From Clostridia bacterium (GTDB taxonomy: Bacteria; Bacillota; Clostridia; Christensenellales; Borkfalkiaceae): a stretch of DNA of 13,593 nt. Shown here piece by piece: positions 6,873 to 13,593 of this stretch (within the stretch, counting starts at the first letter, position 1; each line of letters starts with the position of its first letter). The notes below the pieces were generated by a model. It did not search any database, was not told the DNA's origin, and worked only from the letters and a program-made list of their open reading frames with translations. The stretch lies in assembly GCA_017452305.1 (NCBI GenBank), contig JAFTMQ010000126.1, positions 1 to 13,593 on the forward strand, read 5' to 3'. The position numbers were made by a program, and so were the translations under genes.

Positions 6873-8633
6873 ATGAAAAAGAACATAAAAGCTTACTTAG
6901 CGTTAGGACTTGCTTGCGCGTCCCTTTTCGCATCGTGCGGTACAAACGGCGGCACGCAGACGGGCAACAACGGCAATACCATTTCCGCAAAGCCTTTGTC
7001 CGTGCAAGAGCTTGGCGAAGGATTTAACGCGGCATATTTGCCCGATACTTCAAAAATCACGCAATTCTCGGGCAAAATTGACGTTTGCTTGGACTTCGAG
7101 GGTACGCAAAGCGGTTGGCGCGCGTTGGCAAAGGAATATAAGAGATTGCAAGGCAACGCGGTTGAGGTGAATATCAACACCAACTATGCGGGTTCAAGCT
7201 ATGGTCAAAAGCTCAATTCCGAGTTGACCAACACCAACACCGATTGGGATATCGTAGAGGGAAACCTCGGCTACGGCTCTACGTATATTTACTGTATCGA
7301 TATGTATTCGGCAATCGCGTCCTACAACCCTTACTGCGGCAAGGACGTACAGTGGTCGAGCGTGTTGGAAAAGGCGGCTTACACGACCAAGGAAGCGGAC
7401 ACGAGCGGCAAGAGTATCATTTTGAATTCCGAAATTATGCAAACGTGTTGGTTTGTCAACGACGTGGCGTTGGAAGCGGCGGGCGAGCTCGGCTATCAAA
7501 ACGCGTCGGAAGAGGTCGGCTATCCCGAAACTTGGGACGATTTGATTTTCCTTTGCCAAAAAATGCAAGAGGCAGGGTATAGCAATCCTTTGGGTATTTC
7601 CTTGACGAGTGCGAGCGTAGAATCCTTGCAATTTAGTTGGCTTTTGCGCGTATATGGCGACTATTATTACCGTCAATTCTATCAATACATTATGGGCGGC
7701 GACAAGAACACCGTTTGGGAAAATTATGACGAAACGGAAGAGGTTGTCGAGCTCAACAGCGGTTACGGCGTACGTAATGCAAAGCTTTTGAATATCCTCT
7801 TTGAAGAAGATTGCGACTTCGGACCCGGCTACGTTGGGTTTACGAGCGAGGTATATCGCGATTTCGTCGGACAGCTTGCGAAGATGAAAGGGCTTTTGAT
7901 GACGAACGTATCAAGCACGGAATTCGGCGAGCTTCGCGACAAGTTTGAAATGCAAAGCGAGGGTAAGGCGTCGCCGCAAATTATTTTGGACTACCAAGGC
8001 TTTGGTATCAACTACGAAAAGGCGGCTACGGACACCTTCCAAGCAGGCTACTTTGATTATCCTCAAATGATTTCGGGCAAATATACGAGAGGGGACAGAA
8101 TCGGCGAATCTATCGTTCCCGAAACGACGCTCACGCGCGACATCGGCGGCAACGGCGGTTTCCTTTCCATCATCAACCACATGGGCGATTCGGCGCAAAA
8201 TCAATTGAACAAAGACTTCTTGAAGTTCGTTATGTCCCCTTACGGGCAGACGATTTACTACAAGGGCTTGGCGGAAAACGGCGACGTGCCCAAGGGCTTG
8301 CCCTCGGTGAAAAACGACCTCGTCGTTATCCCGAACGAATGGAAATCCTACTTTGAAGAAAGCAATGCGGTTATCGAGTTTAGCGGCGACGTAGACGCCA
8401 ATCCTTTCCTTGGTTGGGGCGTGCGTTACGTGAACGGCTTGGAAAAGACGAGAGCGTGCATTACGGAGCTTTGGCAAAACCTCTTGATGACGGGACGCTC
8501 TGCCGAGCAGACGTTGAGGCCCGAAACCTTTGCGGCGAAGTGGAGCGACGCCGTAGATATGGATATGCTTGCGCAGGTAGCGAAAAACAAGTGGCCGGAA
8601 AACTTCTGGCTCGATCCTAACTATAATTTATAA
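6873..8633 (+). CDS. Extracellular sugar-binding lipoprotein of an ABC importer
   Basis: The start is ATG 6873, 3 bases after AAGGAGGA (6862-6869), giving 586 residues. The longer frame from 6735 would overlap the promoter and is not used. A signal peptide with lipobox LFASC places the lipid-modified Cys at residue 22, followed by a Gly/Thr/Asn-rich linker. The mature part has bacterial solute-binding family 1 features: a first lobe opening KIDVCLDFEG with WRALAKEYKR, the hinge-type segment YPETWDDLIFLCQKMQEAGY (217-236) followed by NPLG, and DFLKFVMSPYGQTIYYKG (448-465) near the end. Many Trp and Tyr residues suit oligosaccharide stacking. It is clearly longer than MalE-type proteins of about 400 residues. 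As first gene of the operon it should capture a glycan fragment outside the membrane and hand it to the two permeases downstream; the sugar is not identifiable. Confidence 0.9.
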   Translation: MKKNIKAYLALGLACASLFASCGTNGGTQTGNNGNTISAKPLSVQELGEGFNAAYLPDTSKITQFSGKIDVCLDFEGTQSGWRALAKEYKRLQGNAVEVNINTNYAGSSYGQKLNSELTNTNTDWDIVEGNLGYGSTYIYCIDMYSAIASYNPYCGKDVQWSSVLEKAAYTTKEADTSGKSIILNSEIMQTCWFVNDVALEAAGELGYQNASEEVGYPETWDDLIFLCQKMQEAGYSNPLGISLTSASVESLQFSWLLRVYGDYYYRQFYQYIMGGDKNTVWENYDETEEVVELNSGYGVRNAKLLNILFEEDCDFGPGYVGFTSEVYRDFVGQLAKMKGLLMTNVSSTEFGELRDKFEMQSEGKASPQIILDYQGFGINYEKAATDTFQAGYFDYPQMISGKYTRGDRIGESIVPETTLTRDIGGNGGFLSIINHMGDSAQNQLNKDFLKFVMSPYGQTIYYKGLAENGDVPKGLPSVKNDLVVIPNEWKSYFEESNAVIEFSGDVDANPFLGWGVRYVNGLEKTRACITELWQNLLMTGRSAEQTLRPETFAAKWSDAVDMDMLAQVAKNKWPENFWLDPNYNL

Positions 8634-8644
8634 CAAAAACGGGT

Positions 8645-8685
8645 TCTATGCGTCGTAAATACAAGGTGTGTTTACGGCGCATAGA
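8645..8685 (+). other. Strong intergenic RNA hairpin between binding protein and permease
   Basis: Bases 8645-8662 pair with 8668-8685 to form an 18-bp stem with a 5-base loop. The only imperfect pairs are two U-G wobbles (8653/8677, 8660/8670), which would be A-C mismatches on the other strand, so the structure favours plus-strand RNA. No T tract follows, so it is not an intrinsic terminator. In sugar operons such stems after the binding-protein gene protect the upstream message and lower permease expression (malE-malF is the classic case). Confidence 0.75.
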
Positions 8686-8713
8686 TATAAAACGATGATA
8701 TGGGGGGATACAC

Positions 8714-11317
8714 ATGGCGATAGGTGTAACGAACCAAGATAAGAAAAAAGCGAGGAACACAACGAGTATTTTATCGGTGCTCCTTGCTCTTTTTACCATT
8801 TTGACGGTGGTATTCGGCGTTTTAATTCCCTCTTCAAACGAGAAAAAGTCGGTTGGCGCAAGCGAGCCGATTAAAGCGCTCGTAGAAGGGGAAGACGGCA
8901 CCGATTATTTTCTTTTATCCGACGCGGCAATGTACCGTTACGACGCCTTCACGGACGAGCTTATTTCCATCTTTCCGCTTTCCGACGTGCAAACGCTTTT
9001 ACAAAGCAAGGGGGACGTGGATAAGCTGTTGGACGGCAGCTTAAATCAATGGACGGCAAAGTACGTCGCAGGGAAAAACGGGGAAGATTTTTACCTTTTA
9101 GTAGATGGCAACGGCAATATCTTCAAGCTCCTTGACGACGGCGTTCGCTTGTCGATGACGGAAGATTATTTCCTTGCCGACGCAAGCACGGGTAAATTGG
9201 ACGTGGAAAGCTACGACGACCAAAACGGTATGCTGTACTGCTTGGTTTTGGAGAAGGACAGCAGCTATTATATCTACCGTTTGAATATGGACGATTTGCG
9301 TAGCGGCGTCACCAAGAAAAAGCAGCTTTGGGATTTGGATTTAGAGGGCACTACGGCTACGTCGCAAAAAATCGTGCCACTCACCTCGGCAAAGACGGGC
9401 GTTTTGGCGTTTGAGGTCACCGAAGAAAGCATTTACTTGTTTAAAAACGGCGGCGGCGTTGTGCGCGTTGGCTTGGGCTTGACCGACTACGTGGACGAAA
9501 ACGGCAACGAGTTCGACTATTTGAACGTCGTAAAGGAATATTACGAGCAGGGCCGCGACAAATTAGCGGAGGAAACGGCGTATTATTCCTATTTTAGAAC
9601 GCTTTTGTTGCAAAACGACAAGAATACCCATTCCGAAGCGGAAATCGCGGCGGCGGACGGCGAGCAGGTGATTGCGTGGTATAAAGACCTTGTCAGCGTC
9701 ACCAAATTCAATAAAGAAAACAAGAACGCCAAGGACGAGGCGAAGCTTGCGGTTAGCGAAACCTTCATCAAGGAAAACGTTTGGTGCGAGGACTACGACA
9801 GTGCGTCGAGAAGCTTACACGTCAACAAGGATTACGTCGATTCGAGATATTATTCCATTTTATACGCAGGGGATAGTAATATCGGCGGTATCGTCTATTC
9901 GGAAAAGAACAAGGCGATATACTTCACCAACTTCTTGGACGGGTACTTATACAGCGTAGAAAAAGAGGCGGTGGACAAGGCGGAATGCGGTGCGTTTTTA
10001 AGCGATATCGCAACGAAGATGTCCTCGGTGAAGTTCAGCTCTAAACGCAAGTTTAGCACCTTTGGCAACGCGCTTGGTATCAACAAATTTGCCAACACGC
10101 TCTATCTTCGCTTTGAAAACGAGCAAACGATTTCCATCGTCGATATCAACGACAAGGAAAATTATAAGGTTTTATACACCTTCGAGGGGAATTTCGACGT
10201 CCTTACCTTGACGGGCGATAAGGATAACAAGGTTACGCACGTATTAAGACAGGTGACGAACGTGGATATCCACGCAAATACGGTTACCCGCTTGTATGCT
10301 TGCACGTACGAGCCGAGCACCTTGCAAAATAAGAGCTTGTCGGTGCTTTTGTTCGTTACCTTCTTGATTATTTCCGTCCTGCTGTTGGCGGTGGCGATTT
10401 GGTTCTTTATCGCGATGAAGAATGAACGCGCGCTGTACAGACTAAAAATCATTCAAAAGGACTTAAAGAAGAATAAATGGGTATATTTGGCGTTGTCCTT
10501 CTTCGTCATTATGCTGTTTATGTTCTGTTACTACGAGGCAATCGGCGCGATTTCGATGTCCTTCTTCGATTACACGCAGGAAAAACCCGCTTGGATTTGG
10601 AATAACTTTGCAAATTACATCAAGATATTAAACGATTCGACCTTCTGGCTGTCGATAGGGAATATGCTCTTCTTCTTGGTGTTCGACTTAATCCTTTGCA
10701 TTGTTCCGCCCCTCATTTTCGCATTCCTTTTGATTTTGATACGGAACAAGACGGCGTCGGGCTTAATTCGTTCCTTGATGTTTATTCCAAGTATTATCCC
10801 GAGTATGGCAACCATGCTCATATGGCGTACGGGTATTTACGGCGATACGGGTATTATGAACCAAATCATCGGCGCGTCCGTGCCTATCGACTTCTTGGGA
10901 AATACAAGCTACGCGCGTTGGGCGTTGATGTTCATGGGCTTCCCGTTTGTCGGCGGTTATTTGATTTTCTACGGCGGTATGATGAATATCCCCGAGGAAT
11001 ATCACGAGGCAGGCAGGCTTGAAGGACTTGGCATTGTTAAGCGGTTCTTGCTTATCGACGTTCCGCTCATTATGCCGCAGATTAAATACATATTTATCAT
11101 GACCTTCATCTCGTCCGTGCAAAACTATGCAAGAACGTACATTTTGGCATCTACGGGTACGACGACGCCCGTCGAATCTATGTACACGACGATGATGATT
11201 CACGGCGATTACGGCAAGGCAAGCGCGTATGCAACGCTCATTTTCTTGTTCCTGTTCGCCGCGGTGGCAACCAACTTTAAAATGCAAAAGAAAGAAACGA
11301 TGGGGGAGGATTTATAG
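8714..11317 (+). CDS. MalF-type ABC sugar permease with a large extracytoplasmic N-terminal domain
   Basis: The product is 867 residues, about three times a usual permease of this family. The start ATG 8714 follows GGGGGGA (8702-8708). TM1 is about residues 18-39. Residues 40-540 are hydrophilic and should be outside; they show recurring strand pairs with aspartate turns (DYFLLSDAAMYRYD, DFYLLVDGNGNIFKLL, NKAIYFTNFLDGYLYSV), suggesting a beta-propeller-like fold, with a helical insertion at about 268-355. TM2 is about 540-567, followed by a Lys-rich cytoplasmic stretch, then six segments (about 589-609, 644-675, 684-704, 735-753, 791-808, 838-853). The EAA loop that docks the ATPase is EEYHEAGRLEGLGIVKRFLL plus DVPLIMPQ (761-789), with the expected E-A-G pattern. 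It should form a heterodimer with the next gene's product. The extra domain sits between TM1 and TM2, not in the MalF P2 position between TM3 and TM4. It may dock the binding protein or sense ligand. Confidence 0.9.
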   Translation: MAIGVTNQDKKKARNTTSILSVLLALFTILTVVFGVLIPSSNEKKSVGASEPIKALVEGEDGTDYFLLSDAAMYRYDAFTDELISIFPLSDVQTLLQSKGDVDKLLDGSLNQWTAKYVAGKNGEDFYLLVDGNGNIFKLLDDGVRLSMTEDYFLADASTGKLDVESYDDQNGMLYCLVLEKDSSYYIYRLNMDDLRSGVTKKKQLWDLDLEGTTATSQKIVPLTSAKTGVLAFEVTEESIYLFKNGGGVVRVGLGLTDYVDENGNEFDYLNVVKEYYEQGRDKLAEETAYYSYFRTLLLQNDKNTHSEAEIAAADGEQVIAWYKDLVSVTKFNKENKNAKDEAKLAVSETFIKENVWCEDYDSASRSLHVNKDYVDSRYYSILYAGDSNIGGIVYSEKNKAIYFTNFLDGYLYSVEKEAVDKAECGAFLSDIATKMSSVKFSSKRKFSTFGNALGINKFANTLYLRFENEQTISIVDINDKENYKVLYTFEGNFDVLTLTGDKDNKVTHVLRQVTNVDIHANTVTRLYACTYEPSTLQNKSLSVLLFVTFLIISVLLLAVAIWFFIAMKNERALYRLKIIQKDLKKNKWVYLALSFFVIMLFMFCYYEAIGAISMSFFDYTQEKPAWIWNNFANYIKILNDSTFWLSIGNMLFFLVFDLILCIVPPLIFAFLLILIRNKTASGLIRSLMFIPSIIPSMATMLIWRTGIYGDTGIMNQIIGASVPIDFLGNTSYARWALMFMGFPFVGGYLIFYGGMMNIPEEYHEAGRLEGLGIVKRFLLIDVPLIMPQIKYIFIMTFISSVQNYARTYILASTGTTTPVESMYTTMMIHGDYGKASAYATLIFLFLFAAVATNFKMQKKETMGEDL

Positions 11318-11318
11318 T

Positions 11319-12224
11319 ATGGAAAACGTAATCGACAACAAAGCAAACGTAAAAGCCCCCAAAGCGCGTAAGAGCAAGGGCTTGCGTATGCCCCACGAAA
11401 AATTGGGCGCGCAAATCGTCATTCTCACGGTCACTATTTTTTGCTTGGTATTCTCGTTTTTGCCTTTATTCTTGACGCTTGTCAACTCGTTTAAGTTAGA
11501 CGACCAAGTCAAGATAAACGCATTTAGCTTGCCCGTATTCTCTACCATTTTAGAGGCGGCGAATCTCAATTTTAGCCAAGCTTGGGCGGTGCTTGCGCCG
11601 TATTATTTCAAGACGATTTTGGTGGCGTTTATCGGCGCGACCTTAGAAACGCTCATCGGCGCTATACTCGCGTACATTTTGGTGGTCAAGAATTTCTATT
11701 TCAAAGAATTTATCTTTATGCTCTTCATTTCGGTGCTTTTAGTGCCTTCCATCATCGGCTATCCGATACTCGTTCCGCTCATTCGCGATTCGTTTAGAAT
11801 TGGGGACAGCTATTTCGGGTATTTACTGCCTATGATCGGCGGCGCGCAGGTTACGGGTATGTTTCTGCTGCGTACCTTTTTCAGCCAACAGCCCAAATCC
11901 TTGTACGAAAGCGCGAAGCTGGACGGCGCAAACGATTTCGTGTTGTTCACGCAAATCACGCTGCCCTTGTCCCTGCCCATCGTCTTGTACTATTTTATCG
12001 GCTGTTTCTCGGGTATTTACAACGAGTATTTGTGGGCGAGCTTGATTATGGACAGCAACCAAACGGTGACGACGATTATGCACTCGGTTGTTGCCTCGGG
12101 CGAAATTAAATACGGTGCGTCGTATGCGATGTACTTAATCTCGTCCGTGCCGTTGATTGTTACGGCAGTCATTTCTATGAAATATTTCAAGAGCGGTGAA
12201 TTTGCCGCGGGATTAAAATTATAA
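11319..12224 (+). CDS. MalG-type ABC sugar permease
   Basis: The start ATG 11319 lies one base after the previous stop, with GGGGGAGGA (11302-11310) inside the end of the upstream gene, so translation is probably coupled. A longer in-frame start at 11229 lies deep in the upstream permease and is rejected. The product has 301 residues, normal for the family. It has a Lys/Arg-rich N-terminus and six hydrophobic segments (about 33-56, 97-122, 130-152, 168-187, 219-240, 268-287). The EAA loop is PKSLYESAKLDGANDFVLFT plus ITLPLSLP (192-220). Together with the fused permease it forms the membrane channel. No ATPase gene follows in the window, so energy probably comes from a shared MsmK/MalK-type subunit encoded elsewhere. 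Confidence 0.93.
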   Translation: MENVIDNKANVKAPKARKSKGLRMPHEKLGAQIVILTVTIFCLVFSFLPLFLTLVNSFKLDDQVKINAFSLPVFSTILEAANLNFSQAWAVLAPYYFKTILVAFIGATLETLIGAILAYILVVKNFYFKEFIFMLFISVLLVPSIIGYPILVPLIRDSFRIGDSYFGYLLPMIGGAQVTGMFLLRTFFSQQPKSLYESAKLDGANDFVLFTQITLPLSLPIVLYYFIGCFSGIYNEYLWASLIMDSNQTVTTIMHSVVASGEIKYGASYAMYLISSVPLIVTAVISMKYFKSGEFAAGLKL

Positions 12225-12236
12225 TAGGTGATTATT

Positions 12237-13593
12237 ATGAAAAAAACCAAACTGTTGACAATGCTTTTAAGCGTTGCTACCCTCTTTGGAACGGCGGCTG
12301 CGCTTTCTTCGTGCGGCATAAGCGACAAGGGAACGCAAGACAAGGCGACGGCGACGATTTCTTTCGATATCAATTTGGACGGTTACGAAACGAACAGCGT
12401 CAAGGATAAGACGGTTAGCCTTGGCAAGCGCGTGCCTACCGTAAAAGCGTACATTACGGGGGACAATCCCGACAATTTGCAGCTTTACGGGTGGTACACC
12501 GACGAGGCTTGTACGGAAAAGTGGGATTTTAAAAACGACCGCGTGCAAGGGGATATGACCTTGTATGCAAAATGGGTGGAGCAATACACCATCGACTACT
12601 ACGTAAACGGCGAACTTTTGAAGTCGGAATTTGCATTCAAGGGGGATACGTTGGAAGAGGACGCGTCCTTAGTGGCAGGCTTTAAATATCTCGGCACGTA
12701 CTTGGACGCAGATTATCAAACGCCCTACGATTATTCCGCGCCGCTCACCGAGGAAATCGACTTACATATCAATCGTTCGAGGGGGATTTATATGAGCGAC
12801 CATACGGAAGAGGGGGAACTCTCGTCCAGCTCGCTTACCGATTATCTCGTGGCGTACGTCGGTTCGACCTCTTGGGATGAAAAGGGGAACGTTATCGAGC
12901 AGGAAGGTTGGGTAGAGCCGTACACGGTATCCACAAATTACGCGGAAGGGACGGTGACGGAAAATTGCACGTACGTCAATTTCGGTTATCAACCCACCTA
13001 CGGCGACGGGTACGTGGAGCTTTGCTTGGCGATTGATATTACGCAATCGCAAATCATTCGTTTTTGGTTTAAGAATTTAGGCAAAGCCTCTTCGCTCAAT
13101 CTCTATTTCACGGCGCTGCTCGACGCGGAAAACAACGTGTATTCGGAGACGGGTTCAATTTATACGCAGGACTTCTGCTACCCCAACTATACGGGTAGCG
13201 GCGTTGAGGGCGGTATTGCGTTGGACGATTCGCAAATTCAAATGAGCGAGAGTGACGAATGGACGTACGTGGATTTCAATTTGTACGAAGTCTATAAAAA
13301 CGGCTATTCCATTTGGGGAACCTCGCCTTACCTCGGCGCACTTCGTATTCAAGCGAACTATACGTGCGTAGACGAGGAGGATTGGTCGAACGTATTTCTC
13401 ATCAAATCGATCGAGGGTATTCCTTACGACGTGCCCGTAGAAGACAGCGAAGAGATTAAATCGGTGCTTACAGATGCGGAGGCGTTGACGGAAGATCAAA
13501 TCAAAGAAGTTTCCGACGCGCAGGCGGAAAATCCTCAGGGCTTTACCTTCCCTAAAGACGGCGATTGCGTTACGGGCGTAATCGGCGGCGCAC
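12237..13593 (+). CDS. Lipoprotein with InlB-like repeats and a carbohydrate-binding-like domain, 3' truncated
   Basis: ATG 12237 follows the MalG-type stop by 12 bases, with AGGTGA (12226-12231) as ribosome site. The frame stays open to the window end (452 complete codons). The signal peptide ends in lipobox ALSSC with Cys26. Residues about 39-113 are an InlB/Listeria-Bacteroides repeat (LYGWYTDEACTEKWDF then DMTLYAKW); 115-181 is a diverged second copy opening YTIDYYVNGELLKSE. Residues about 195-395 look like a beta-sandwich carbohydrate-binding module: YVELCLAIDI, IIRFWFKNLG, WTYVDFNLYEVYK and LGALRIQANY. The tail from 400 is acidic and leads to an unseen part. As an operon member it is probably a surface accessory that holds the glycan near the importer; a catalytic domain beyond the window cannot be excluded. 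Confidence 0.85.
   Translation, partial: MKKTKLLTMLLSVATLFGTAAALSSCGISDKGTQDKATATISFDINLDGYETNSVKDKTVSLGKRVPTVKAYITGDNPDNLQLYGWYTDEACTEKWDFKNDRVQGDMTLYAKWVEQYTIDYYVNGELLKSEFAFKGDTLEEDASLVAGFKYLGTYLDADYQTPYDYSAPLTEEIDLHINRSRGIYMSDHTEEGELSSSSLTDYLVAYVGSTSWDEKGNVIEQEGWVEPYTVSTNYAEGTVTENCTYVNFGYQPTYGDGYVELCLAIDITQSQIIRFWFKNLGKASSLNLYFTALLDAENNVYSETGSIYTQDFCYPNYTGSGVEGGIALDDSQIQMSESDEWTYVDFNLYEVYKNGYSIWGTSPYLGALRIQANYTCVDEEDWSNVFLIKSIEGIPYDVPVEDSEEIKSVLTDAEALTEDQIKEVSDAQAENPQGFTFPKDGDCVTGVIGGA

Noticed and set aside
8645..8685. Intergenic hairpin as an intrinsic terminator
   Set aside because: The stem is followed by ATATAAAACG, not a T tract, and the downstream genes clearly belong to the same operon.
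11229..11318. Longer start for the MalG-type permease
   Set aside because: It overlaps 89 bases of the fused permease and reads as its antiframe; ATG 11319 has GGGGGAGGA at 8 bases.

Overview
The window looks like chromosomal DNA of a gut-type, moderate-GC member of the Firmicutes, probably class Clostridia (the Christensenellales-like lineages would fit). This is inferred from strong AAGGAGG ribosome sites, lipoproteins with short Lys-rich signal peptides, InlB/Listeria-Bacteroides-type repeats and MalF/MalG-type transport genes without a local ATPase. No rRNA, tRNA, mobile element or CRISPR array was seen, so the lineage is not proven.

Layout. (1) Bases 1-5540 (+) are the 3' part of a very large exported multidomain protein. 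It contains tandem copies of an unnamed repeat of about 130-140 residues, InlB-like repeats, a LamG-like jelly roll, an FnIII-like module and a C-terminal glycoside-hydrolase-like barrel. (2) Thirteen bases later, behind a perfect ribosome site, is a 40-residue acidic peptide gene (5554-5676), followed by an intrinsic terminator. (3) A second, bidirectional terminator separates it from a convergent AraC-family regulator (5777-6583, minus strand). (4) The 289-base gap 6584-6872 holds two divergent promoters. The minus-strand one appears to give a leaderless araC mRNA; the plus-strand one is a perfect TTGACA-N17-TATAAT. Between them lie TTGC repeats phased at 20 bp, and the plus-strand leader can fold into a GC-rich hairpin. 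(5) A four-gene plus-strand operon follows: a sugar-binding lipoprotein (6873-8633), a strong intergenic hairpin, a MalF-type permease carrying a roughly 500-residue extracytoplasmic domain (8714-11317), a MalG-type permease (11319-12224) and a lipoprotein with InlB-like repeats and a carbohydrate-binding-like sandwich (12237 to beyond the window end).

Taken together this reads as a glycan-utilisation locus. A surface enzyme cuts or grips a polysaccharide, an AraC regulator controls an adjacent importer, and the importer takes up the oligosaccharide through an unusual permease whose large outer domain could receive the binding protein or ligand. No ATPase subunit is present, so the transporter probably uses a shared MsmK-type ATPase encoded elsewhere. 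The most unusual items are the permease fusion, the unnamed tandem repeat, the tiny peptide downstream of the surface enzyme, and the regulatory region between araC and the importer.
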